A DNA stretch of 64,000 nucleotides from Patellaria atrata CBS 101060. Taxonomy: Eukaryota > Ascomycota > Dothideomycetes > Patellariales > Patellariaceae. Location: the NCBI GenBank assembly GCA_010093705.1, contig MU006103.1, positions 372,001 to 436,000 of the forward strand. Direction: 5' to 3'. Made by a program: the position numbers and the translations under genes. The notes beneath the pieces were generated by a model, which was given only the letters and a program-made list of their open reading frames with translations, searched no databases and was not told where the DNA came from. Of this stretch, positions 21,123-33,762 are shown piece after piece (positions within the stretch are counted from its first letter, which is position 1; every line of letters starts with the position of its first letter).

Positions 21123-23937
21123 TTACAGGCTACTCAAAATACTCTGAACGCCCACACTGCCCACATCCTCCCTCTTCAACACATAACTTCTCAACTCATT
21201 TCTCTCGTTCGAATTCCTCAACCTCTCCCTCAACGCCTCAGGCCCAATCACAAACAGCGTTCCCACATCTACCAGAACTTGCATCCCACCCTGGTCCGCC
21301 GCGAAGTGTTCACCGACCGGCCATCCCCGGACCAGCTCCGCGTATTTTGTCACGTCTTTGCTGATGACCAAACCGCCCGTCAGGCTCACGGTGAACTTCC
21401 TGAAATGCTCGAGGAGAAGGGAGCGTAGACCGGTCGCGAGCTCCTCGCAGAATAACTGGCGGTTACGGCCGTCCAGGGAACCTGCCACTGCAGTAGCGAC
21501 GTGAGATAGAAAGGTGAACACGGCGAGACAGGTCGGCGTCTCCGTTCCTAGCGCTAGCGCTGCATCGTCTTTGGGTCGGAAATCCTGCTTCTTCTGCCCT
21601 GCGAGGAGTTTGCCGGTCCACGCAAGGGCGGCGTCAAGTGTGCGTTGTAGGATTGTGCTGATCTTGTGCTCAAAGATGGAAAGATGTGTCTGCGTTGTCT
21701 TCTCGATTTCGCGCCGGATGGTGAGGTTAGGGGAGGCAAGGGGGAAGAGGACGGTTTGAGTGGCGGTTTGTAGAAGGTGGATGATGGTGATAGCGCTACG
21801 GAGAGAGGGAAGGTAGTTGAGGTCAGGTTCTGTTTTGGTATTTTCGGCTGCGGCGGCTTGTTCAGCGGCCGCATCCAGTGCTGTCTCAAGGTATATTTCG
21901 CCCATGTGGGAAAGAAGTAGACTTAGTAGTGCTTGTACGTCTTTTGGTGTTTCGTTGCCGCCGCTTAGCTCCAGGCTTCTCCCCACCCCTTCTGCGAGCC
22001 ATTTGAGCATACGTTTTGCGTTGGGGAGACTTAGAGCGCCATCCTTTTCTGTGACTTCGATCTCCCCTTTCGTCTTTTCGCTATCGGCGTCTTTCAAGCC
22101 TGCGATTCGGAGGAGCATCGCTTTTTGGGATGCTGGGAGGTCAGATGAGTCGAGTTTATCCATATATGCGTCTCTTGCAGACGATATCAGCTCTCTTCCT
22201 CTTTGCCCTAGAGAACCCAGATAGGTTGTAGGTACTTTCCTCCGTTTGGACTAAAAAATCTTAGTATATATCACATAAAAGTATTCGCTTTGTTGCTTAC
22301 GTGATAAATTGTGAATTTGAGCAATAGGGATGAATAAAGCTCCTCTAGATTCTTCTTCTCCCGCTCAATGTACGATGAACCTACAAAGTAAGGAACAAAA
22401 AGATCTTCCAGCTGCTGATCAAGCGTAGCAGCTATTTGTGATGAAACTGGTTCTGGAGTCTGTGTCAACCCATGAGCCTTTAAGTCGTCTACAAGAGTCC
22501 CAATATAGCTTCGAGAAGCTTGTAATGTTCTAAGAAATGCCAATGAGGAGATGGAATTGGCTTTTTCTAAGACCATTTCGAGGCGTTGTTGAATCTATAC
22601 CATGTCAGCATCTGACGAACAAGAGCACTATACCGCGCCTACTGATTGTTGGAAAATACGCTGCAGAAATCTAGAAAGGACTTCATCATAAAAAGGAAAC
22701 GCATTTTTGATGATAAAGGCTTCATTTTGAACGGTTATCTTAACTTCGTCTACAAGCGATTGTAAACTCGGTTCTACGCCCGGGGGTTCGGTGTCTGGAT
22801 CTGCGAGTTGATCCCAGCTGTACATATGGTCAGATGCTTTGGGTGTATGCTTAATTCGTTGGCGGAAGAAATACGTTTCATCATTCCCAGCAACTTCTTC
22901 CGTGATCAATTGACTTCTATCAATGAAAAACGGATGCTGATTGACGAACAACGCCATCATACTGGCACCATCACTAAAATCTCGCAAGGCGATCGCGCAT
23001 TCCTAATATTAAAGTAAATATGTATACAACGTGACATATTGTACAGTTTTGACTAACCCTCATATTTTCAAAATGCTGTTTCCGATAGGAATCATCAAAT
23101 TGCTTGAGAAGATCGGTCTCCAAACCCTCGAGGAACTTTTCGATGATTTCTCTAGTTGAATGTTTGGTGGGAACTGCAGTTTTTCGTCTGTCTGCTCCAT
23201 CTGTTGAAAGCTTACCGTTTACCTGAGAGCCAGTCTCCATTCTTACACTTATTTTCAAGAGTTGTCGCGCGATATGGGCACAGCGAATCTTTCCCTCTGA
23301 TGTACCCAACCTTCTGACGTCTTCTAGTGATGCAAGATTTCCTTTTTCACTAACTTCTATCCAGCATTGTATTAAGAATTTCGCATCCTGAGCCCGTTGT
23401 CGTTGGCCATCTAACTCATCCAACTGCTCTCCAATGCGCACAGCGGTGTTCCCACCAATATCTCCATCTCTTTCACTACTGCTTCCGTTGAGAGAGCTAT
23501 CCAATTGATGGAATGATTCTATTGCTCGCTCCAACTTCTTGCTCAGTTCACTCACATTTGCATTATGTTGCGCTTCCGCTCGGCGTACTGCGCCTGACAA
23601 CTCATTTTCTTGTGACTCGAGCTCTTCGGAGAGGGAACCTAGACGGGATAAGGCATGTTCGAAAGTTCGGATGAGAGGTTTAGGATCGAAAGCGGCTTGG
23701 TGAGTGATTGGAGCTGAGCGACGACTGGCGGGTATAGCACTATCTGATAGAGCTTCTATGAAGTCTTTAACGATGAAGTCTTTACTCTATGATTGAGATT
23801 TAGCCCGCTTACTTGATTCTTGGGTTTGCTAGGTTACTTACGGAGAAAGTCTCGAGGGTAAAGTTATGCCCCTTCCCCCTACTAATAGTACCAACGGATG
23901 ATAGGATTGACGCAGTGTCTCCACTAGAGGTAGGCAT
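21123..23937 (-). CDS. SEC10: Exocyst complex subunit Sec10
   Basis: Five exons, 23937-23842, 23786-23058, 23002-22643, 22594-22301 and 22250-21123, give 868 aa, the expected length. Joined blocks include FTLETFSSKDFIVKDFIEAL, FDPKPLIRTFEHAL and ENELSGAVRRAEAQHN at the N-terminus, a coiled-coil segment, and ASRSYIGTLVDDLKAHGL, VPYFVGSSYIEREKKNL and LISSARDAYMDKL later, all typical of fungal Sec10. Sec10 is a subunit of the eight-protein exocyst that tethers secretory vesicles at sites of growth. The start is set at ATG 23937; the frame is open further upstream but has no ATG. For the third intron I chose donor GTAGGC (48 nt), giving FQQSIQQRLE; the other donor would leave a 39-nt intron. The gene is divergent from NUS1. 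Confidence 0.93.
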
Positions 23938-24563
23938 CACGAAACAAGTCGGCTTTGATGGCGCATTAGTTGAACTATTTTCGGTAGGTGTAAGGCATTG
24001 CTGATATGATCTTGTTGTTTGCTCTGAGAGGTTAAATCCAGTAGTTTTCCGATTATCCCCTGACGGTCGCAAATCTTTATGTCCCGTTTACAATATCAAA
24101 TCGTGATGAGCCTGGTCGTTATCGAAGTTGTACTGAGGTGTATACCTCCGTCTATACTGTACATCAAACCGTATGGGGTTTAGCTTAACATACGCGTGGA
24201 GTTTGGTAGATGTGGCTGAAGCCCTAGTGATCCCTGTTAGCTTCAAGGTAAGAGCCGCAAAGCGTCGTCGTCACAGGATGGAGCTTGCCTACCAAACTTT
24301 TGTTAGTGCCGGCTGCCGTCTCATTCAAATGGAAGTCAACGTGAATTTATATACAACAATGCGCTCTCCACTTCCTTTCTCCCGAAGTCTCTCATTTTCA
24401 TGAGTATTATCACACTACCAAAGGAATTAATTTTTATCTGTTTCTCTACGGAGTTGTCTCCGCCGCAATTGCTTGTCTCGAGAAGCTTCTCAGCTCAACA
24501 TAGGCACAGACTATCCGCATATATTCTTTCGTTCACCATCGTATATGGTCTATTTGACTCACA
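23938..24563. other. Shared divergent promoter of SEC10 and NUS1
   Basis: 626 bp between two start codons facing away from each other. Short plus-strand frames here have no domain character. No TATA box or named site is clear. Confidence 0.4.
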
Positions 24564-25735
24564 ATGGTTGGTCGAGCAGAATCCACCGCATTTCACACAA
24601 ACACAGGTCCCAATGGCCAGGAACTCGACGTAAAGGAGAGAGAACAGTTATTTAGACCTTACCTTCCGCAACCACCAATAGCTCCCTACTCTCCCTCCCG
24701 TGTCCCATTCCAAAGACAAAAGGTACCACCAAAAGGTCGTCGCAGAAAGCTAATTCGAAATTTTTTGAAGTCTCGATTCCACTTACTGGTCTATTTCATA
24801 ATTCACGCGATCTTTTCCGTCTATATACGATTCCGTACTGCATATCACGTAACCGTCAATCAATTAATAGCCCCTTTCAGATACCACTGGCGAACCCCTC
24901 AATACATTCAGCGCGATGTTAGCAGTTTAGAGCAAGTTCCACGGCATCTAAGCGTGATATTAGAACTAAACCGCAACGATCGCGACGGGTCTGGGCTGGA
25001 GAGTTTAGTTCACGATGTTGGGCAGATCGCAGCATGGTGTGCCAGTGCTGAGATTCCTTTTCTGAGTGTATACGAGAGAACTGGTACTTAACATAATTCT
25101 TATGGATTTCATTGAGTTGTTGCTTATCTCGACTTTAGGCATCCTAAAGAGCAAAAACGCTCATACATATGAAGCCATTGCAAACACTCTTCAAAACTAC
25201 TTTGGAGATTCTCCAAACCGGCCTACACTCTCAGTTCGAGCTCCAAATTTCCCTTCATTCAGCCCACCGCAGACACCCCCTACCTCAGCGGAGGGCGAGC
25301 TAGTACCTGATGAGGAGGCATCCGATGAGATAGGACCTTTCCTACCACATCTCACAGTTCTTCTCATATCTGCGGAGGACGGACGAACAACTCTTGTTGA
25401 CCTTACAAAAACGTTGGCTGAGATGAGCCAGGATGATAAACTGTTCCCTGATGAGATCACTGCTGAAGTGATCGATGCAGAAATTAGAGGACACGTGATG
25501 GACGAGCCGGATCTTTTAATACTCTTTTCGCCGAAAATCGTACTGGACGGTTACCCTCCTTGGCAACTTCGATTAACAGAGATCTTGTAAGTCATTGTCC
25601 GGTTCCTGAAACGGTATTTCAAAGCTAATGACTATCAAACTCAGTCACTCGCCTGATAATTCAGGTGTAAGCTATATTGTATTCGGGAGAGCTTTGCGAA
25701 AGTACGGCAAAGCACAGATGAGATTCGGGAGATGA
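24564..25735 (+). CDS. NUS1: Nus1, dehydrodolichyl diphosphate synthase complex subunit
   Basis: Exons 24564-25083, 25139-25586 and 25645-25735 give 352 aa; introns of 55 and 58 nt have GT-AG ends and preserve the family reading at both joins (YERTGILKSK and LTEIFHSPDNSGVSY). A membrane helix at about 72-90 (FHLLVYFIIHAIFSVYI) precedes the cis-prenyltransferase-like fold, with PRHLSVILELN and AAWCASAEIPFLSVYERTG. The C-terminus ends ALRKYGKAQMRFGR, carrying the RxG motif that in NgBR/Nus1 helps the catalytic partner. Known role of the family: non-catalytic subunit that pairs with a Rer2/Srt1-type prenyltransferase in the ER to make dolichol for glycosylation. An acidic Pro-rich insert (about 200-225) is not part of the fold. 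Confidence 0.93.
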
Positions 25736-26028
25736 TAGACACTCCCTTGCACAGTTTTGTCTTTAGTGAATCAGGACATAGCTGGAATAATAAATTCAGT
25801 TGATACCCAAGCGTACCAAGGGATAATTAAATGCGCTCTTCGCTAATAATGCTCCTTATCAGCTGACTTCTACAGCTAGTGCACATGTTCATTCCATTGT
25901 GGCCGGAATGGTGGGTATCTCAATTCTTTGGAATGGGCTAATGCATTTCTTTGTTCGAAGCCTAATGATATTTCGTGGCATCTTTCAGATTAAGATTACT
26001 CGCTGAGATACTCACCAGTGATATCACG

Positions 26029-27729
26029 ATGCCGAGCCCGAATTTTCACCCGCTGTTATCACGAGCTAAAAGGGCGATATCGAATCGTCCTAGACCTTCA
26101 ACTTCTGGTCATTCACCAACATTTCCGGAGGAGACTAAACAAGAGCGATACTATGGCTGCAAATGTCCCGAAAGCCCTACCATAAATGACCTGAAGGAAG
26201 ATCTGGTAGGACGTACAGACACTTTTGAGAGACAGTCCTCCTTTGCTAGTAATCTTGTGGACGAGTTATCACGTATAACCCCCGAAGAGATGACAACTAC
26301 CATAGCTCGATCAGCAGAGAATAATGATGTCATTATGTCTGACTCTCCTCCGAGTATCTTTTCCACTCCGGAGGTCTTTGACCAGGTTAGCTCAAAGAAA
26401 GCGACATCTACATCTTCGAGTCCAACGAGTCCTAGGTATTACCACCGCCTGACTCCTAATAGAAGGGCAATAAGAGCTCAAATGGCGAGCTATGTCGCTC
26501 CGGCCGACTACTCTGTTACTCCACACATGAAGCACCATCCTGTTGGTTTGCAGAGGACGAGGTCCATCCGCAGAAGCACCAGCCGTGGGAGTCAAAAGGG
26601 CAAGATAGGTCTTAAGCTAAAGTACAACACAGTTAGAGTTACAAAATGCATATCTCTGCCCAAGAATAACCACATAGTATCACATTGGCAGTCCATGGTC
26701 AGAGAAGCATCCCTAAACGCAGATTCTCCCACTCGAGCTCTGATCCAAGACGGTCTCAAATCACCCCGGGTCATAGCCCTCAAAAGCGAGTTCATCGACT
26801 TTGGATCCCGTACACTCCCTAAGACGCCAGAAATCTTCTCCAGTCCAACCGAATTGCTCAACTTCTCCATTTCAACGCAATCCACCACGCTCAACTTTCC
26901 CCAATCAACCCCAACAACCCCGCGGGCCAACCAAGACCCACTCCATTCCTTCTACCTGTCTCCAGGCCACTCGCACACCCAATCCCACAATTTCGGCTAC
27001 AATTTCCCCCTCACTCCCATTGCTACCTCTCTCGACACACTCGCTGTGATTGCCTCCGATTCTCCCATTTCCCCGCATCGCACACCTCGCGCCTCCATCC
27101 ACCCTCCGATATCCCGTAGTACCTCTATCCACCTGCACTCAGGTTCCGTCCTCACCGTCATCTCGCCCGAAGACAGCCCCTTCCAGCGCTCGACTTACCT
27201 CCCCGGTCCAATACGCTTACAGCCCCCGTACGCACCCGGGGGTGTCGTCTCCCTCGCGACATGGAAGGAGACATTAACCTTAGACGGGGAAGGCGCAGTG
27301 AGGGCACGAAGACAGAGCGAAGACGCGACGATAGAGGGGCTGGTCAAGTATTTCGAGGGGTTGGGAGTTGAGAGGACCGCGTCAGTCGGCTCCACGGACC
27401 AGTTTTGGAAGAACGGGAGGAGGAGCAGGAGGGCGTTGGCGAGGAGCGTGACGTGGATCGAGGGCATCGGGGAGAGTGGTGAACCACCCGAGAAACCGTT
27501 GCCCGCGTTGCCGGATACCCCGAGGACGCCGGGAACGCCGTGGAGGATCTCGGATTCCGGAAGGGGGTTGGGCGAGGAAAGGGCATCGACGGATCCAGGT
27601 GAAGGGGCAAGGGTGTTTGAGAGACCGAGGAGGCCGAGTAGTGCTACGAGTACTATGACGGGTGGTACCAATAGGAGCAGTATCAGGGGCATTGGAGTTC
27701 GCAGAGGAAGTCGGTTAAAAGAGTTATGA
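26029..27729 (+). CDS. Unrecognised Ser/Thr/Pro-rich protein
   Basis: Single exon of 566 aa from ATG 26029. The frame is open upstream but without another good ATG. A CAG acceptor at 25984-25986 could end a 5'-leader intron. The most ordered-looking parts are YYGCKCPESPTINDLKEDL near the start, a basic block with IGLKLKYNTVRVTKCISLPK at about residue 200, and VSLATWKETLTLDGEGAVRA followed by VKYFEGLGVERT. The rest is low-complexity with many SP and TP sites, suggesting a regulated scaffold or signalling protein (inference). I do not recognise the family. It follows NUS1 on the same strand by about 290 bp but need not be co-regulated. Confidence 0.7.
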   Translation: MPSPNFHPLLSRAKRAISNRPRPSTSGHSPTFPEETKQERYYGCKCPESPTINDLKEDLVGRTDTFERQSSFASNLVDELSRITPEEMTTTIARSAENNDVIMSDSPPSIFSTPEVFDQVSSKKATSTSSSPTSPRYYHRLTPNRRAIRAQMASYVAPADYSVTPHMKHHPVGLQRTRSIRRSTSRGSQKGKIGLKLKYNTVRVTKCISLPKNNHIVSHWQSMVREASLNADSPTRALIQDGLKSPRVIALKSEFIDFGSRTLPKTPEIFSSPTELLNFSISTQSTTLNFPQSTPTTPRANQDPLHSFYLSPGHSHTQSHNFGYNFPLTPIATSLDTLAVIASDSPISPHRTPRASIHPPISRSTSIHLHSGSVLTVISPEDSPFQRSTYLPGPIRLQPPYAPGGVVSLATWKETLTLDGEGAVRARRQSEDATIEGLVKYFEGLGVERTASVGSTDQFWKNGRRSRRALARSVTWIEGIGESGEPPEKPLPALPDTPRTPGTPWRISDSGRGLGEERASTDPGEGARVFERPRRPSSATSTMTGGTNRSSIRGIGVRRGSRLKEL

Positions 27730-29256
27730 TGGGTGTTGTATCAAGTGTTTGAGTTCGGGGATGAATGCTACACGCTTTTTGGCTTTTTTCTGTTTTCTTA
27801 CTGTAAAGTGTAGCTAGATCGTTTACCATCTGTATGATGACGTGTTACACATGAGGAATGTTGTACTCCCGTGTACATGCGGTACATTGCACTGGTGATT
27901 ACTGATCGGGCTAAACGCTTGTGTTAGAAAGTATGAATAGGGCAAACTGTAGCACACCGCTTAAATATACTACTCATCAATTGAGAAAGCAAGTAAGCAG
28001 TTTCGTTATGGACAAGGGACTACTCTGATTGATAATATTTGCATAGAAAAATAATGACTCTATAAATTTATAGTTGTAATGAATGTATATGACATGCTTG
28101 ACAGGTGAACATATGCGAAGAGATACCATAGTAGGTAGACAATACCGTAGCAAGCTGGAAGCCCCCTATTCTCAAAACAAATTTGGATCTGATGGTCACT
28201 CCTCTGAGAAGGTCAAAAAGACGAATTGATCTGAACCGTGTTATTCGTTACCGTAGCAGGAGACGGAAGCTTCAAGCCCATGTTAAGAGGTCGTACTGAT
28301 GGGTAAGTTTGCTTAACCCCCTTCGAACCCAGTCGGCAATTGCAACTGAATGGGGGTGGCTTTATTCTTAGTATTTCTCTTTATTTCGGGGTTGAATATC
28401 TTCGTCTGAAGTAGTAATGTTGGTAAAGTAATTTTTCTTCTTCTCCAAAAGTCTATATTCTTCCTCGAGCTGTTTCACCCGAATTTTAGGAAATATTAGT
28501 ACACCTAAAGAATACTAGAGCGTATATCTACTCAAGAAATATCATAGGTTTTCCATAAATGTAGTGAGCAATGAATTCTGATGATGATCAGTCATTTCCA
28601 GACAGGTCCTTGATACGAGTATTGGAATCTGTGGTTGACAGTCAGCTTTGAACCCATGAACGACATTGATCAACATAAAGGTGGTGTAAATGAAATTCAG
28701 AGACCCGTATTATAAGCACCGACAGCAAGCATTTGTCGATACCTGCTATACCTTTTCCGGCTCTTCCTATATAAAGATTTTGTAGGGTGAAATATCTCAT
28801 CAGAGTAGAATTGATACAGATTAGAAGATGAGGAGAAACTTACATTATGAGTCGACCATTGTTGATAATAGTGCACCGTCCTATTCTCAAGTCATGAAAT
28901 GTCTTCTAACATAAGTGAGGACGTAAATTGAAGCTGAGGTGCTCATGATTCTTCGAGGAAAATTGGACGGGAAGAGAAAACGTTTGATAGAGCACCTACC
29001 ACCTCGATTGGCGCTAATCTTACAGCAGTTTAGGCTTGAGAACCGCGGAGTAGCCCAATTTAGGCCTAGCGAGGGGGAAAATTGGCGGTGAGATGCAGGG
29101 ACGAGACGGGAGCTCAGCACGGGCACCAATTGTAACGTTTTTGGGGTTGCGTGTGCGACTTGCCTCCAAATTGATAAACCTCCCCTTTCGCACACAGAAG
29201 CAGAACTCGACCCTCGCACATATTCCTCTCCTCAATCTTCTCATATCGTGGTAAAA
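27730..29256. other. Intergenic upstream of thiolase
   Basis: About 1.5 kb, AT-rich in the first two thirds. No gene, tRNA or repeat is supported. The last 150 bp look like the thiolase promoter and leader. Confidence 0.45.
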
Positions 29257-30675
<1,419 letters not shown>

Positions 30676-30936
30676 GGTAATGCACTGGAATGCCCCGTCA
30701 CACGATTTAATGTGAAAAATGGAAGGAAAGAAACATTGTTTGGAAAAAAGCAAGAAACTTGCTCACTAATGGTATATACCTAGATGTTTAATCACGAGAA
30801 AATCTTTATTCATCCCCTGAAAATCCGACACGCTGAAATGCTCATGAACGCGCCCCAGTGCTGTATTCATCGTCCCATCTATGTATGAGGTGTTGTTCGT
30901 CACCCCTAAATCATCATCACGAAATATCAAACCCGC

Positions 30937-32855
30937 TCACAGCTCGTTGCGCCCGGGGAACTTGATCTCCCAACCCCGAGGCGGAACCGGGTACCCGATC
31001 CAGAAATACCAGATGCGCATAACCTCGTACACGATGATATTCCATCTGCCCCAAAATGTTAGCATGTGATATGCTAATACACCTCCGTAGAAGCTACATC
31101 AATAGGTGAAACTTACACTTTAGCCGGGATGCCTGCATAGCTCTTCAGCACCCACCAGAACGTGCTCCAGACCAGATCCCATTCCTCGCGGAATTCTTCC
31201 GTGAGAGTGAGGTTTTGCCGTCTATTTCTGCGGTTGAAGTCTGGGCGTCTATCTTCCTCGTCGTCATGGGTATCTCGCTCTTTCTCCTGAGGGAGTGTCT
31301 TCTGCGTGAGCTGTTCCACAGGAATACCAAGCTCCTTCGCCTCCATCATGCGCGAGAAGTCCTTGATAGCGGTGAGTGAATGTGATACGCGACCAAGGGT
31401 GTTAATAAGTGCAACGAGCTCCGTACGGCGGAGTGGCGGATCATTCGAAGAGTCATGCTCATCAAACTCGAAAAGTACTTTGAGCGCGGTACCGTAGCCG
31501 GCCGTCTGCAGTTTGCCCCACAGTCGACACTTATCACAACCTACACAATCCATGATGCGAGAGACGTTACGGAAGCGATTGCGGAAGTCCTCTTTCAGGC
31601 TAGCGACACTAGGATCCCGAAACATGACGGTCTCATCGAAAATTTCGGGGCCAGCGGGAATAGCTGCTGATAGGGAGAGTACAAGGTTTTTGGTCTGTTG
31701 ATCCTGTGCCGGGTCCGCGGAACAGTATTCGTAGTCCTTGATATGCTGGCGGATCTTTCCGACAGCTCGGAGCATGAGGGCGTAGTTGAAGTAGAGGTTT
31801 GAAATGCGCTCGGGGTGTTTGTGGAGACGTTGTTCGTAACATTCGAGATTGGGACTCCATTGGCCGGTAGTTTGGTTCAAAAAATCGTAGCAGAGGTGGG
31901 TAGAGATGGAGGCGTGCATACCACTAACCACGCGGTGGAAGACGCGCTTTTCGAGACATTCATCTTCAAATTCGAGGGTATCTACTCGAGAAGGTTCGGC
32001 GTTGTGGGCGATAGCAGACTGGATGTTTTGTTGAACTACTTGGGCTTTCAGTACGCTTCGCAGATCTTGCGCTGCCTGAGCTTGTCCGCCGAAAGGAGAT
32101 TGGTTCATACTGGATTCCCAGTCTGCTCGAGGTTTGGAGAAACAGTTCTCTCGGTAGATAGCTTCCCATACTTGGTGAGAGCCTGCACCTGCGTAGCCTG
32201 TGAACCGTTCCGGATTATCTATCAGACTGACGTAGTCTCCCTTCCCTGTAGCATTCTCATCATCTGGCACGCAATAGTCCCGGTCATCACAATCGTCATC
32301 ATATTCCACAACGCAACTTTCCCCGACATCTTCACCAAGTTCACCCTGTAACGGCCGTTTCGGTCTCTTCTTCTGAGCTTCTCTTCCAGGATGTTGAGCT
32401 TTTGGGCCCTCCAATTTTCCAAGCTCTTGCGCTCTCCACACTAAAGGTATATCTCCTTCGTTATCTAGGGTATTTACAGCGCATGCTATGTTTCCACACA
32501 TGCCATTTTCTTCGGACCAGAAGGGACATTTCTTGTTATACAGATTCAATCGGTAGTAGGAAAAGAAGTCGGTATTCTGAGTAATCGATTTGACGTAGGG
32601 ATATAATCGGTCGTTGAGGTCGTCGAGGGTAGAATAGGAAGCACACGCATCAGATACTATAGCTCCTGGTTCGAACTGAGAGGGATGTTTAGACGTAAAA
32701 TATCTTCCAGAGGGTGTATTAGTTGAATTAGATTTGCTTACTGCGCAGACATTCGGTTGGGAATTATTTGATTTTGTAGGTGGTTTGGAAGTCGCATGAG
32801 ACGTTCCTAGCAATGAGAAGACTGCTAGATAGAACAGTTTCTCAGCAGCCCGCAT
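30937..32855 (-). CDS. ERO1: ER oxidoreductin Ero1
   Basis: Exons 32855-31117 and 31045-30937, 615 aa; intron 31046-31116 is GT-AG. A signal peptide (LFYLAVFSLLGTSHA) is followed by a Cys-rich N-terminus with CPFWSEENGMCGNIACAV. The FAD-binding core contains FTGYAGAGSHQVWEAIY and LYFNYALMLRAVGKI, and the active-site CxxCxxC is at C437-C440-C443 (CVGCDKC). Ero1 re-oxidises protein disulfide isomerase with FAD and oxygen in the ER lumen. The second exon adds WNIIVYEVMRIWYFWIGYPV, a hydrophobic tail that may keep the protein on the membrane. Two spacers (about 157-180, Lys/Pro-rich, and 540-565, acidic/basic) are low-complexity. About 900 bp separate it from SNU114, head to head. Confidence 0.95.
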
Positions 32856-33762
32856 ATTTACGGTTCAACCCCTTTTGATCAATCCCAGAATGTCAGCGCA
32901 TAGGTCCACGATTCGTTTCAGGTTCGGAGGACGCGGCGGGAATATGAACAAGGGAACGGTACTTACTTATGACAAAGGCCGACAAAGAGATGCTTGTTAA
33001 TCGATTGTTTAGGAAGCTCGGCAGCATCAAAGAGGCCAGATTGAATTAGAGAGCTTATTTATGTGGTCAGACCGGGGTGTGGGGGTGGAGTAAGGTAGGT
33101 ATAGTGATCAAGTAGTAGAGTTGGTTGGAGGGAACCGGCCTAAGGCGGAGAGCTATTAACAAGTTGATTGAAAGAGTAGGTCCAGTGACGCGGGTTGCCG
33201 AGGGCTCAATAATGGAAGGTGATAAAGAATATGAACGAGAAATAAACTAGTATATATTGAAATAAAAAGGACACCAGGACATTGATGGGAAGTGTCAAAA
33301 TGTCATGCCAGCATCAGGAACCCGCAACGCCACCCAAGCAGTAACTGTTACTCCTGTAAGGTGGCCTCAAGCAGCGGGATGACGGGCATGAAGACGTTTA
33401 CCAACCGCCCGAACCGTACCCGACAGGAGCTGCGTAAACGGCGTCTAATTACGAGATGTGTAGGGTCAAATTGATTCTCGGCTTGAAATGCTACGAATAT
33501 AGAATTGAGATCAGTAGGTGAAAATTACCCTCGTGCACCAGAATGTTCACATGCTTATCGATAAGGTCGTTCATCAACAACTAATTGATATGGGGCGGCT
33601 AATCTTCGCCACTTTTTTAGAAGAAATCTAGTCGCAAAATCATTCCCCCAGTCCCGATGGAGCTCGAAGCTTTTCGCGACAATTTGTGACTGTGGAGCTA
33701 CGGGATACGCGTAATTACAAATTCCTCGTGTTCAGAATCCCCTCCCATCCAGATCTGACATC
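32856..33762. other. Shared divergent promoter of ERO1 and SNU114
   Basis: About 900 bp with no protein-like frame. I did not find a clear unfolded-protein-response element or TATA box. Confidence 0.4.

Noticed and set aside
22595-22633. 39-nt intron in SEC10 using donor GTATAG
   Set aside because: Too short for the introns seen here; donor GTAGGC nine bases upstream gives 48 nt and the family reading FQQSIQQRLE.
28300-28345. tRNA-like GGGTTCGAA on the minus strand
   Set aside because: The B-box match is partial and no A box or stems are found at the right spacing.
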